DNA from: Paraburkholderia diazotrophica
GTDB taxonomy: Bacteria; Pseudomonadota; Gammaproteobacteria; Burkholderiales; Burkholderiaceae
NCBI RefSeq assembly: GCF_900108945.1
Contig: NZ_FNYE01000010.1
Location: 124,001 to 188,000, forward strand
Length of the DNA stretch: 64,000 bases
Reading direction: 5' to 3'
The notes under the pieces were generated by a model. It was not told the DNA's origin, searched no databases, and saw only the letters and a list, made by a program, of their open reading frames with translations. Numbering within the stretch: the first letter of the stretch is position 1; each line of letters starts with the position of its first letter. The position numbers and the translations under genes were made by a program. Shown here one piece after another: positions 1-8,731 of this stretch.

Positions 1-134
1 CGCATAAGGCAGCGAATGGCAACACCAGCCACAGCTGCAAAAAAATGCCGAAGAACACGGCCGTCGCGGCCACAAGCCCGATCAGCGCACCAATGGCGCC
101 CGCGGATTGCCGGGGAGATAGCGCACAGTTGCGC
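1..134 (-). CDS. Possible membrane protein, partial at left edge
   Basis: On the minus strand one frame reads without a stop from about 134 to the window edge. It gives a strongly hydrophobic stretch (...GALIGLVAATAVFF..., then a Leu/Val/Phe-rich run) that looks like one or two membrane helices. No ATG with a ribosome binding site is visible; a GTG inside the first helix is the only weak candidate start. The family is not recognised, and most of the gene, if it is one, lies outside the window. It would be divergent from the oxidase gene that follows. Confidence 0.22.
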
Positions 135-430
135 CTTAAGCGCCATTGGCATTCACGATGGCAGCCATCGCCGGGGCCGCCGCTTGGGCCACTCGCGCTG
201 CGCCAGTCTGCATACATCTGTTACTTCACCTTTTGCTTCCTTGCTGCGCACGTCGACGGATCAAGCCGCGCGACGCGACGTGCAATCGCGGTTGTGCAAT
301 AACCATTCCCCAGTGCGTCCGCAACGGCAACGGCGAGCTGCAACGGCCTCACTCATGCCCTCACGGCATCACTGCGAGGCACATCGCATGCAAGTGCGAA
401 GTATTGGCCCATCTCCCGGAGTGTGTGTCA

Positions 431-2029
431 ATGAATCGCGCGACACCGACACCTGTTCATCCCCATCACGAACATGCCGGCCCGCCCGAGGGCGTGCTGC
501 GCTGGCTCCTGACGACCAATCACAAGGACATCGGCACGTTGTACCTGACGTTCTCGTTTCTGATGTTCCTCATTGGCGGTGTCTTTGCGCTGCTGATACG
601 TTCGGAGCTATTCGAGCCCGGACTGCAGATCATGCGACCCGAGTTCTTTAACCAGCTCACGGGGCTTCACGGTCTCGTCATGATTTTTGGCGCGATCATG
701 CCGGCATTCGTCGGATTCGCAAACTGGTTGCTGCCGCTGCAGCTCGGCGCATCCGACATGGCGTTCGCGCGCCTCAACAACTTCAGCTTCTGGCTTCTGG
801 TCGCGGGCGCGCTGCTGCTGGTCGGATCATTCCTCGCGCCGGGCGGCGCAATGGCGGCCGGCTGGACCATGTACGCGCCGCTGTCCGTCCAGCAGGGTCC
901 CGCCATGGATCTGACCATCTTCGCCGTCCACATCATGGGCGCTTCGTCGATCATGGGCGCGATCAATATCATCGTGACGATCCTCAACCTGCGTGCGCCG
1001 GGCATGATCATCATGAAGCTGCCGCTGTTCGCATGGATGTGGCTGATCACGGCTTATCTGCTGATTGCAGTGATGCCCGTGCTCGCGGGCGACGTCACGA
1101 TGCTGCTGTTCGATCGACATTTCGGCACGTCGTTCTTCAACCCCGCAGGTGGCGGCGACCCGGTGATCTACATCCACATCTTCTGGTTCTTTGGTCACCC
1201 CGAGGTGTACATCATGATCCTGCCGGCGTTCGGGATCATTTCGCACGTCATTCCAGCTTTCTCGCGAAAGCCGCTGTTCGGCTACAGCTCGATGGTGTAT
1301 GCGGGCGCCGCTATCGCAATCCTGTCGTTTCTCGTCTGGGCCCACCATATGTTCACCATCGGCATGAGCGTGACAGGACAACTCTTTTTCATGTACGCAA
1401 CCATGCTGATCGCGGTGCCCACGGGCGTGAAGGTGTTCAACTGGACGGCCACCATGTGGCGCGGCGCGATTACCTACGAAACGCCGATGCTGTTCGCCAT
1501 CGGTTTCATCTTTGTCTTCACGATGGGCGGCTTTACGGGCCTGATGCTGGCGATGGCTCCCCTCGACATCCAGTACCACGGCACGTATTTCATCGTGGCC
1601 CACTTCCATTACGTGCTGGTGGCGGGGTCGCTGTTCGCGCTATTCGCGGGCTGGTATTTCTGGTCGCCGAAATGGACCGGGTGGATGTACAGCGAGACGC
1701 GCGGCAAGCTCCATTTCTGGCTTACGATGATTGCGTTCAATTTGACGTTCTTTCCGATGCATTTCCTGGGGCTCGCCGGCATGCCGCGGCGGTATGCCGA
1801 CTATCCGGCGCAATTCACAGACTGGAATCAGGTTTCGACAATCGGTGCATTCATCTTCGGCCTGTCGCAGGTCTATTTTCTGTTCGCGGTGGCGCTGCCC
1901 GTGTATCGCGGAGGCGGCGACCTGAAACGTGCAGATGCGAAACCGTGGGACGGTGCCGCTGGGCTCGAATGGACTGTCCCTGCGCCCGCGCCTTATCACA
2001 CGTTCGAGACTCCGCCAGTGGTCCAGTAG
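431..2029 (+). CDS. ctaD: Cytochrome c oxidase subunit I, aa3-type (orphan)
   Basis: Catalytic haem-copper subunit of a respiratory oxidase: reduces O2 to water with cytochrome c electrons and pumps protons across the inner membrane. The 532-residue protein has about twelve hydrophobic helices and the canonical motifs: haem-ligand His80 in LTGLHGL, the HPEVY copper-site motif with its proton-channel Glu, the HH pair in WAHHMF, and the HFHYVL haem ligands. The ATG at 431 was chosen because GGAG lies 9 bases upstream and homologues begin near here, just before the LLTTNHKDIG motif; the frame stays open further upstream but the extra residues are not family-like. Oddly, no subunit II, III or assembly gene is next to it; the next gene makes an NAD precursor. 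It may use subunits encoded elsewhere or belong to a dispersed alternative oxidase. Confidence 0.93.
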   Translation: MNRATPTPVHPHHEHAGPPEGVLRWLLTTNHKDIGTLYLTFSFLMFLIGGVFALLIRSELFEPGLQIMRPEFFNQLTGLHGLVMIFGAIMPAFVGFANWLLPLQLGASDMAFARLNNFSFWLLVAGALLLVGSFLAPGGAMAAGWTMYAPLSVQQGPAMDLTIFAVHIMGASSIMGAINIIVTILNLRAPGMIIMKLPLFAWMWLITAYLLIAVMPVLAGDVTMLLFDRHFGTSFFNPAGGGDPVIYIHIFWFFGHPEVYIMILPAFGIISHVIPAFSRKPLFGYSSMVYAGAAIAILSFLVWAHHMFTIGMSVTGQLFFMYATMLIAVPTGVKVFNWTATMWRGAITYETPMLFAIGFIFVFTMGGFTGLMLAMAPLDIQYHGTYFIVAHFHYVLVAGSLFALFAGWYFWSPKWTGWMYSETRGKLHFWLTMIAFNLTFFPMHFLGLAGMPRRYADYPAQFTDWNQVSTIGAFIFGLSQVYFLFAVALPVYRGGGDLKRADAKPWDGAAGLEWTVPAPAPYHTFETPPVVQ

Positions 2030-2209
2030 GCGGACGACGGTGCCCCGACAATATCCACACATGAAGAATGCGGCCGATAAGGTCCGCTTTTCCGCGGCAC
2101 AGACGGATTTCAGCAAGTCCTGTGAGCTGGGTCCGTTCGCGAATGGAACCTTCACGAACCGTATGTGAGCGATAAGGACGCTTGCACGCAACATCAGGAG
2201 GAGGAACGT

Positions 2210-3589
2210 ATGCCGATCAGTGACACAGCGGGCGTGCCGTCCTGTGACGGTGCGTTGCTAACCGACCTGTACGAACTCACCATGCTGCAGGCTTATTTCG
2301 AGCGTGGCATGAACGGGCTTGCGGTGTTCGAACTATTCGTCCGGACGCTACCGCCGCAGCGCAATTTTCTCGTCGCGGCAGGGCTGGAACAGGCCATTGG
2401 ATATCTGACCGCTCTGCATCTGCGCGACGATGAGCGCGACTGGCTGCATCGAAGCGGGCGTTTTACCCCGGCATTCATCGCATCGCTTGCCGATCTGCAC
2501 TTCACTGGCGACGTCCTGGCCATGCCCGAAGGTACAGTGTGCTTTCCGAACGAGCCCTTGCTCCAGATTGCCGCGCCGCTGCGCGAGGCTCAACTGGTGG
2601 AGAGCCGGCTGCTCAATCTGCTGCATTACCAGACGCTCGTTGCCAGCAAGGCTGCCCGTTGTGTGCAGGCTGCGGCGGACAAGCCCGTGATCGATTTCGG
2701 CCTGCGGCGGGCGCATGGAGCAGAAGCGGCCTTGCTCTCGGCGCGCGCCAGCTATCTGGCGGGATTTGCCGGCACTGCAACCGTATCGGCGAACGTCTCC
2801 TTCGGCATCCCGTTGTTCGGCACCATGGCGCATTCGTTCATTCAGGTGCATGACGATGAACTGGATGCGTTCGAGGCATTCGCGCGTGCCCAGGCAAACA
2901 ATACGCTGCTGATCGATACATACGATACGGAAGCCGCCGCCAGCAAGGTGGTCGCGCTCGCCCACCGGCTCAGGACAGATGGGATCGAAATCCGCGGGGT
3001 TCGAATCGACAGTGGCGACCTTGGGGAGCACGCGCGGCGCGTGCGCGCCATTCTGGATGCGGGCGGGCTGCGGCAGACGCAGATATTTGCAAGCGGAAAT
3101 CTGGATGAATACCGGCTGGAAGCACTGCAACAGCAAGGCGCACCCATCGATGGTTATGGCGTGGGCACGCATGTGGGCACATCGGCTGACGCACCGTACC
3201 TGGACTGTGTCTACAAGCTGCAGGAATATGCCGGTCGGGCACGTCGCAAACGCTCGGAGCACAAAGCCACGTGGCCGGGCCGAAAGCAGGTATATCGGTA
3301 CGTCGATGAAAGCGGCCGCCTGCTGCACGATGTGCTCACCCTTGCAACGGATCAACAGGATGGCGTGGCGCTGCTCAGCCCCGTCATCCAGGCGGGGCAG
3401 CGCATCCAGCCACCCGTACCGCTCGATCAGGCTCGCGTCTATTGCAAAGCTCAGATTGAAGCGCTGCCGGCGGCGCTGCGCGCGATGAACGGCACAAGGC
3501 CATACGCCGTCACCGTTGCCGAGCCGCTGCGCGCGCTGACACGTGAGGTGGACAGATCGACGATGCCCGCGACTGCCGCCAATCGCTAA
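2210..3589 (+). CDS. pncB: Nicotinate phosphoribosyltransferase
   Basis: Converts nicotinate and PRPP, with ATP hydrolysis, to nicotinate mononucleotide in the Preiss-Handler route to NAD; cytosolic. The 459-residue protein has the family N-terminus (LLTDLYELTMLQAYF), the FGLRRAHG segment, the GTMAHSFIQ segment holding the autophosphorylated His (His208), and the IRGVRIDSGDL phosphate-binding region followed by GYGVGTHVGTS. The start at 2210 follows an excellent AGGAGGAGGAA ribosome site at 2196-2206; an in-frame ATG at 2165 is upstream of that site and less likely. After the stop there is a 6-bp inverted repeat (CCGGCT/AGCCGG, 3590-3614) without a T-run. It appears monocistronic. Confidence 0.93.
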   Translation: MPISDTAGVPSCDGALLTDLYELTMLQAYFERGMNGLAVFELFVRTLPPQRNFLVAAGLEQAIGYLTALHLRDDERDWLHRSGRFTPAFIASLADLHFTGDVLAMPEGTVCFPNEPLLQIAAPLREAQLVESRLLNLLHYQTLVASKAARCVQAAADKPVIDFGLRRAHGAEAALLSARASYLAGFAGTATVSANVSFGIPLFGTMAHSFIQVHDDELDAFEAFARAQANNTLLIDTYDTEAAASKVVALAHRLRTDGIEIRGVRIDSGDLGEHARRVRAILDAGGLRQTQIFASGNLDEYRLEALQQQGAPIDGYGVGTHVGTSADAPYLDCVYKLQEYAGRARRKRSEHKATWPGRKQVYRYVDESGRLLHDVLTLATDQQDGVALLSPVIQAGQRIQPPVPLDQARVYCKAQIEALPAALRAMNGTRPYAVTVAEPLRALTREVDRSTMPATAANR

Positions 3590-3670
3590 CCGGCTGTGGA
3601 AGGCAGCGAGCCGGATATAGTACGGCGCTCCGTCTGATCGCGGACGTCGCACTTCCATTCGGCCGATCAT

Positions 3671-4076
3671 TCAAGGACAGAACCATACGTCGAGCACCCA
3701 CGGCAGCGCAGCAAGACGGTTTGCCATGGCGACCAGCACGTCGTCCGGGACCGACGTGAAAATTACCCTCATTTCTTCGTAGATCGCGCTGCTATTCGCC
3801 ATCGCGCGACAGCGCCTCACGTGCGGCGCGTACTGACCGATGACCTGCCATAGCGTGACGACCTGCAACCGTCCAGAACGACAGCGAACGCCAAACGTGC
3901 GAGTCGTGGCGCAGATCAGGATGGGTTCTCGTGGCGATAGCACGCCACCGCCTCTGACGGCTGTTGGACCTGGATCGGGTGTCGTAGCTGAACGCGGCAT
4001 TGTTTTGCGAAAGGGTCTTCCACGGTTCGGGTCCCAGCAACGGCTCGCCATCAAGGACCCGGTACACCGGGTACAT
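3671..4076 (-). pseudogene. Possible frameshifted hypothetical gene
   Basis: Two minus-strand frames each look protein-like over half of this stretch. The first part, starting at 4076 (MYPVYRVLDGEPLLGPEPWK...), reads well to about 3950. The second, ending at 3671 (...DDVLVAMANRLAALPWVLDVWF...), reads well from about 3945. Joined by one frameshift they would give a protein of about 135 residues. I do not recognise the family, and the evidence is only amino-acid texture. It may instead be non-coding DNA between pncB and the next minus-strand gene. Confidence 0.25.
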
Positions 4077-4185
4077 TTTGCCAATGGCCGGCAGTTTCTA
4101 CAGATGCCTGCCTCGACGCGCACGGGAAGCACGAACCACCCGAAATCATACGAACGGAGATACACCCTTAAACGGGCAGCAACGT

Positions 4186-4638
4186 TCACGCTTTGACGGG
4201 CGCATATTGATCGCGCAATGCGCGAATGCGATCGTGATCCTGTGCCACGCCTTGATAAAGTCGCTCGATTACGGCATTAACATCAACAGGCAGATCCTGC
4301 TCGAGTGCATCGTGAAACCGCTTCTCTGCGGCATCTTCGTCTTTTTCGCAGTCGGCAAGGATTGCGTGATCGGTGCGGCCGCCGACTGCGAACTTCAAAC
4401 CGAGCCAGCCGCGATGCAACGCACCCGCAACACTGCCGTCACTTTTGGGCCTGCCGCCAAGCTCTGATACGAGGTCCTGCAATTCACGCGCGTCACGTGA
4501 GCAGAGTTCCGCGCTTTCGAGCAATGCATCGTTCACGCTCGCGTGCCGTACCTCCTCGGCCGCTTTCATGAATCCGCGCTCGCCGTCTTTCGACGTTTCG
4601 ATCAACTCGTTCAGCAGAGCAATGATGTCGGTATTCAT
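4186..4638 (-). CDS. PA2169/DUF2383 family four-helix-bundle protein
   Basis: Small soluble all-helical protein (150 residues) of the ferritin-like PA2169 / DUF2383 family, related in sequence to spore-coat and stress proteins. Members are often induced in stationary phase or stress, but the biochemical role is unknown. The sequence shows four amphipathic helices rich in Glu, Asp, Lys and Ala, with the characteristic openings NTDIIALLNELIETSKDGERGF and CSRDARELQDLVSELGG. The start at 4638 is preceded on the minus strand by GGGAGGGG at a suitable distance. It stands alone, with nearly 600 bases of non-coding DNA on its 5' side. Confidence 0.82.
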   Translation of the reverse strand: MNTDIIALLNELIETSKDGERGFMKAAEEVRHASVNDALLESAELCSRDARELQDLVSELGGRPKSDGSVAGALHRGWLGLKFAVGGRTDHAILADCEKDEDAAEKRFHDALEQDLPVDVNAVIERLYQGVAQDHDRIRALRDQYAPVKA

Positions 4639-5234
4639 AGGTCCCCTCCCATCAAGTAAACACATGAGACGCCCCCCTTCCGCACGTGCCATGCCTGTCA
4701 GGCGCTGCACCGTCCGCGAAGCAAACGCCGATAGCGGGCGCACACTGGAGAGCCGATCGCGGAGCGGATGTCGAGCTGCCGCCCAAAGCGAACGCACAGC
4801 CCGCATCCTCGGCTCGCCACCATGTGATCTACGCGTCAGTTCATAACGGATAACTTACGAACTTCGGCGGGTAGTTAGCTTTAGAGCTACCTACCTTGCC
4901 TGGACTTGCGCCCGGCAACGACGAGCTGCGTTGCTGTTGCTAATGCGAGTCCGCTTTCGGCACGCGATCCCCGAAGTCCAGTTCTGTCCGAAATGCAGTA
5001 GAGGAACGACACGGCGAAGTCCCACCGAAACGTAGTGTCCGTAACGTACGACTTACGTACGCCATATCGTTTTCCACAATCGCTTCGTGCGCGACTAGAA
5101 TTCCTGACAGTTGTGCAGTCAGCCGGCACGAATGCTGCACCGCGCCGTACGATGTGGCAGGTATCGCCACAGAGAAAGCAAGGCGTGACTCCGTTAGAAA
5201 ACCGGCGACATATCGGACGCAGCCTGGAGGAATA
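4639..5234. other. Intergenic region with small hairpins
   Basis: No convincing gene in about 600 bases. Short open frames on both strands are Arg/Ser-rich and lack family character. A hairpin at 4870-4895 pairs GGTAG-T-TAGCT with AGCTA-C-CTACC around a 4-base loop, and a short palindrome GTACGACTTACGTAC lies near 5046-5060. Either could be a regulatory or terminator element, but nothing here proves a function. The region presumably carries the divergent promoters of its two flanking genes. Confidence 0.4.
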
Positions 5235-5498
5235 ATGCTTTTCAATCATCACGGCGTGATCATCGAGCCGTCAGTTACCCGAAATGGCGACATGTTTGTC
5301 GCACGCGTGTCGATACTCGAGGAAGATGGCGAGGCCACATCGCTAGGCGAACTCGGACGTTTTGCGAATCGCCAGTCGGCGTTCGCGTTCGCGATTCGCT
5401 GCGCCACCGCGTTTCTCGACGATCTACCGACGCCCTTGCCGCCATGCAACGTACGCGCAGCGAAAAAAACAAACTCGCCACTCCATCGGGTGGACTAA
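5235..5498 (+). CDS. Small conserved hypothetical protein
   Basis: An 87-residue soluble protein of unknown function. The ATG at 5235 follows a clear GGAGG (5226-5230). The sequence has alternating hydrophobic strands (GVIIEPSVTRNGDMFVARVSILEEDG) followed by a helical half (FANRQSAFAFAIRCATAFLDDL), the texture of a small alpha/beta domain typical of short Burkholderiaceae hypotheticals. No catalytic motif is apparent. It stands alone between two non-coding stretches. Confidence 0.6.
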   Translation: MLFNHHGVIIEPSVTRNGDMFVARVSILEEDGEATSLGELGRFANRQSAFAFAIRCATAFLDDLPTPLPPCNVRAAKKTNSPLHRVD

Positions 5499-5977
5499 CG
5501 CCCTGTGAGCAAGAGTCTCGTACGATTCAGTCATGCCACGCTCGAGCATGGGTTCCTCGATGCCGCGCAAGCTAACTGAAAACGGTTGTACCAACATACC
5601 GTGCAGGCGATGATCGACACCTGAACCGGGTGCCCGTGACCAGGCGATTTGCTCTTGGTCGTGATCTCGCCGTCCTATCCGACCGCCAGACCAACAAGCC
5701 AGGCATACGGCATGCTGCGCTGCCCGTGCGGCGGGACGGCCTCCCGCGTGATGCGCATCGCCATTAAACGTCGATTACAAGAAGAAAATTTTCAGGCTTG
5801 ACGGAATAACCGCCGATCAATCGCGTTAGCGTTTCTGCCGCAATGGCAGCCCTGATGATCGGAGAGCGATACGTTGTCCGATCCTGCTAGCGCTCTGTGC
5901 CGACGTTGACGCCCTGACGATGTCTGCCTTTAAGGCTCTCGCGGCACTGGAATAATGCCACCAAACCTGGAGTGATC
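5499..5977. other. Intergenic region, no gene seen
   Basis: About 480 bases without a supportable gene on either strand; open frames are broken by stops every few dozen codons. The 3' end must carry the promoter and ribosome site (GGAG at 5969-5972) of the cytochrome b/molybdoenzyme operon. Confidence 0.5.
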
Positions 5978-6571
5978 TTGAGTCACAACATGGTTCAACC
6001 CGGATGGGTGCGGATTACGCACTGGATCAATGCTGTCGCAGTCGTGCTGATGGTAATGAGCGGCTGGCAGATTTATGACGCGTCGCCGATCTTTCCCGCT
6101 ATCCAGTTTCCACCTTCGATTACGCTTGGCGGCTGGCTCGCGGGAGCGCTGCTATGGCATTTCGCAGTGATGTGGCTGCTGGTCGCCAATTTCATCGTCT
6201 ATCTCGCGCTGAATCTGGCATCGGGACGCTTTCGACATAAGCTGCTGCCTGTCCGGCCGAAACAGCTGGCCGCCGATCTGCTCGCTGCGCTGCGCGGTCG
6301 CCTGAAACACGACGACCTCGCGCACTACAACTCGGTGCAGAAGCTCGCCTATCTCGTCGTGATCGTCGACATCGTGCTGATCGTGTTGTCGGGGCTTGCC
6401 ATATGGAAGTCGGTGCAGTTTCCGCTGCTGCGCGCGTTGATGGGCGGATACGACAACGCGCGCGTGGTGCACTTCGTGTGCATGAGCGTACTGGTGGCGT
6501 TTTTCGTCATTCACGTCGCGATGGTGGCGCTCGTGCCGCGCTCGCTGCTGCTGATGATACGCGGACGGTAA
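5978..6571 (+). CDS. Cytochrome b561/b6-type membrane subunit
   Basis: Four-helix membrane protein (about 197 residues) that binds b haems and would pass electrons between the quinone pool and the molybdoenzyme encoded just downstream. It starts with the family hallmark WVRITHW (first haem His) and carries further His residues in helices (LLWHFAVMW, VVHFVCMSV, FVIHVAMV). TTG at 5978 gives MSHNMVQPGW with GGAG five bases upstream; ATG at 5990 (MVQPGW) and GTG at 5972 are alternatives. The next gene begins 4 bases after its stop, so the two are almost certainly co-transcribed. Confidence 0.8.
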   Translation: MSHNMVQPGWVRITHWINAVAVVLMVMSGWQIYDASPIFPAIQFPPSITLGGWLAGALLWHFAVMWLLVANFIVYLALNLASGRFRHKLLPVRPKQLAADLLAALRGRLKHDDLAHYNSVQKLAYLVVIVDIVLIVLSGLAIWKSVQFPLLRALMGGYDNARVVHFVCMSVLVAFFVIHVAMVALVPRSLLLMIRGR

Positions 6572-6574
6572 GTC

Positions 6575-7369
6575 ATGGCGATCCGCAAGCAAACTGCGCA
6601 ACAAGGCACCTTTCTCGCGACGCACGGGGAATCGATCATCCGCGACGCACAGCGCGAACTCAAATCGCCCGCGCGCCGCCTGTTCGGCCGGCGGCTGCTG
6701 ACACTCGGCGGTATCGCGCTGCTGTCCGGTTGCGATCTGACCAACGACAAGGCGGTGAATACCGCGCTGCGCCGCATCTCGTTCTTCAACGACGACGTGC
6801 AGGCGCTGCTGTTCGATCCGAACAGGCTGGCGCCCACGTATCCGGAATCGATGATCACGCGGCCGTTCCCGTTCAACGCGTTCTATGACATCGACGATGT
6901 GCCCGAGGTCGATGCCGCGACCTACCGTCTGCAGGTCAGCGGCCTCGCGCGCGGCAAGCGTACGTGGGCGCTCGACGAACTGCGCGCGCTGCCGCAGGAA
7001 AGCCAGATCACGCGTCTTATCTGCGTCGAAGGATGGAGCGCGATCGGTCGCTGGGGTGGCGTGCGCTTTTCCGAATTCCTGCGCCGCGCGGGTGCGGACA
7101 CCACTGCAAAGTACGTGTCGCTGCATTGCGCGGACTACAACTACTGGACGAGCATCGACATGCCGACGGCGCTCCACGCGCAGACGCTGCTCACGCTCAC
7201 CTACGACGGCGACGTGCTGCCGCCGAAGTATGGTTTCCCGATGAAGCTGCGCGTGCCGACCAAGCTCGGCTTCAAGAATCCCAAGCATATCGTCGCTATC
7301 GAAATCACGAACCAGTATCCGGGCGGCTATTGGGAGAACCAGGGCTACAACTGGTTCAGTGGCTCGTGA
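6575..7369 (+). CDS. Molybdopterin-dependent oxidoreductase (sulfite oxidase/MsrP-like)
   Basis: Periplasmic enzyme of the sulfite-oxidase fold, 264 residues. The molybdenum ligand Cys is visible in RLICVEGW (Cys150), followed by WGGVRFSEFL and the family C-terminus HIVAIEITNQYPGGYWE...NWF. The N-terminus has paired arginines before a hydrophobic run ending in a lipobox-like LLSGC (Cys53), so export by the Tat route and possible lipid anchoring are inferred. It follows the cytochrome b gene by 4 bases. That arrangement parallels MsrP/MsrQ and related pairs in which a haem b protein feeds or drains the Moco centre. The substrate (sulfite, a sulfoxide or another small molecule) cannot be told from sequence. 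Confidence 0.85.
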   Translation: MAIRKQTAQQGTFLATHGESIIRDAQRELKSPARRLFGRRLLTLGGIALLSGCDLTNDKAVNTALRRISFFNDDVQALLFDPNRLAPTYPESMITRPFPFNAFYDIDDVPEVDAATYRLQVSGLARGKRTWALDELRALPQESQITRLICVEGWSAIGRWGGVRFSEFLRRAGADTTAKYVSLHCADYNYWTSIDMPTALHAQTLLTLTYDGDVLPPKYGFPMKLRVPTKLGFKNPKHIVAIEITNQYPGGYWENQGYNWFSGS

Positions 7370-7418
7370 GGCAATGATGTTTTTTCTCCATCCTTTAACC
7401 ATTCAGTTGGGAGCTTCT

Positions 7419-8033
7419 ATGTCCATGCGCATCAAACTTGGCGCAGCCTTTATGGCTGCCGCGCTCGCGGGCGCTGCTTTCGCGCAGGCGCCCGCCACGC
7501 AGCCCGCACGCATCCGGGGCGAAATCGTGTCGCACGACGGTGAGACGCTCAAGGTCCATCGTCGCAGCGGCGATACTGTATCGATCGATGTGAAGCCGGC
7601 TGCGAAGGTTTCGGCGGTGAAGGCGATCCAGCTATCGGATATCAAGCCGGGCACGTTTGTCGGCACGGCTGCAACGACGGGCACCGACGGCAAACTGACG
7701 GCAACGGAAGTGGTGGTGTTCCCCGAGTCCGCGCGCGGCACGGGTGAAGGGCACTACGCGTGGGACCTGGGCCCGAAAAGCACAATGACCAACGCGAACG
7801 TCGACTCCGTTGTGCAGAGCACGAACGGCCGCGATCTGACGCTGTCGTACAAGGGCGGCAGCAACGTGGTGACCGTGCCGCCCAACGTGCCCGTCGTCAC
7901 GTTCACGCCCGCGGCGCAAAGCGATCTCACGCCGGGCAAGAAGGTGTTCGTTGTCGCCACGCCTGCGTCGCAGGGGACGTACGTTGCGCAACGCGTCGTG
8001 GTCGAAAAGGAAGGCGTTGCGCCGCCGATGTGA
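7419..8033 (+). CDS. Secreted DUF5666-like protein, partner of molybdoenzyme
   Basis: Exported protein of 204 residues with a Sec signal peptide (IKLGAAFMAAALAGAAFAQA, cleavage after AFA). The mature part is beta-rich with repeated strand modules (IRGEIVSHDGETLKVHRRSG, GRDLTLSYKGG, VFVVATPASQGTY), resembling OB-like DUF5666 domains. The start at 7419 follows TTGGGAG at 7407-7413. It is the third gene of the cytochrome b / molybdoenzyme set, 49 bases after the preceding stop, so a periplasmic accessory or metal/ligand-binding role in that system is inferred, not shown. Confidence 0.75.
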   Translation: MSMRIKLGAAFMAAALAGAAFAQAPATQPARIRGEIVSHDGETLKVHRRSGDTVSIDVKPAAKVSAVKAIQLSDIKPGTFVGTAATTGTDGKLTATEVVVFPESARGTGEGHYAWDLGPKSTMTNANVDSVVQSTNGRDLTLSYKGGSNVVTVPPNVPVVTFTPAAQSDLTPGKKVFVVATPASQGTYVAQRVVVEKEGVAPPM

Positions 8034-8125
8034 AGGCTGACCTGCGTGTCGGAGAGCGCGACGCACGCGCGTGGCCCACAGGATCGTTACGTGAGTCGTG
8101 GGGCGTAAGCCGTATCATCAAGCCC

Positions 8126-8158
8126 GATCGATTGCAGGCTCGCAGCCTGCTGTCGATC
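8126..8158. terminator. Large inverted repeat, probable terminator
   Basis: GATCGA and TCGATC flank an inner perfect 7-bp stem (GCAGGCT/AGCCTGC) with a 3-base loop. It lies 92 bases past the secreted protein's stop and before the 3' end of the converging pseudogene. There is no T-run, so it could also be a repeat element. Confidence 0.45.
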
Positions 8159-8230
8159 TTCGGCTCAAAGCCGCCCTCTGCGCATCGCGTTGCGGGAATA
8201 TCGGCTTATGGATGCGGATGGTCCAACCGG

Positions 8231-8728
8231 TCACCGCTTCATCGCGGCCGCCATCCGTGCTTGCATCCGGGCAAGGTCGTTACCCAGTTCCTGCAAGGTA
8301 ATGGTCCAGTCCCCGTACGCGCGCTGGCGATAAATCCTCACCGACGGGTACCAGGGGCTGTCGTGTCGCCCCGTCATCCAGGTCCAGTGAGGATTGACGT
8401 CCAGCAGCAACCATGTCGGCCGTCCTAATGCGCCGGCCAGGTGCGCGGCCGATGTGCACACCGTAACGACGAGATCAAGGTTGCAAATGAGTGCCGCCGT
8501 GTCGTCGAAACTTTGTAACTCTCCCGTTTGATCGATGACGTGCAATCCCGCAGCCGCCATGCGCGTCACGTCCTCCGCGCCGCCAAGCTGGAAAAGCCCT
8601 GAATCCGAACAGCTTGCCGACTCAAAGCCGTAATCATGCAGGCGGGCTGCCGGCCGCAGGCCGGCAGCAGTGACTGTCCGAGCCTGACAAACCGCTGGCT
8701 CAAATCGCGACAAGTTGCCCCGCCCCAC
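8231..8728 (-). pseudogene. Truncated TPR/glycosyltransferase-9-like remnant
   Basis: The C-terminal 120 residues match the end of large TPR-repeat proteins with a GT9/heptosyltransferase-like domain: NLDLVVTVCTSAAHLAGALGRP, then WLLLDVNPHWTWMTGRHDSPWYPSVRIYRQ and a final helix. Intact relatives carry several hundred residues of TPRs and a nucleotide-sugar domain upstream. Here the frame opens only about 45 unrelated-looking residues earlier and runs straight into the neighbouring BNR gene. The His/Asp of the usual 'VDTAVAHLAGALG' motif are partly replaced (VCTSAAHLAGALG). It is best read as a 5'-truncated gene fragment. Confidence 0.6.
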
Positions 8729-8731
8729 GCC

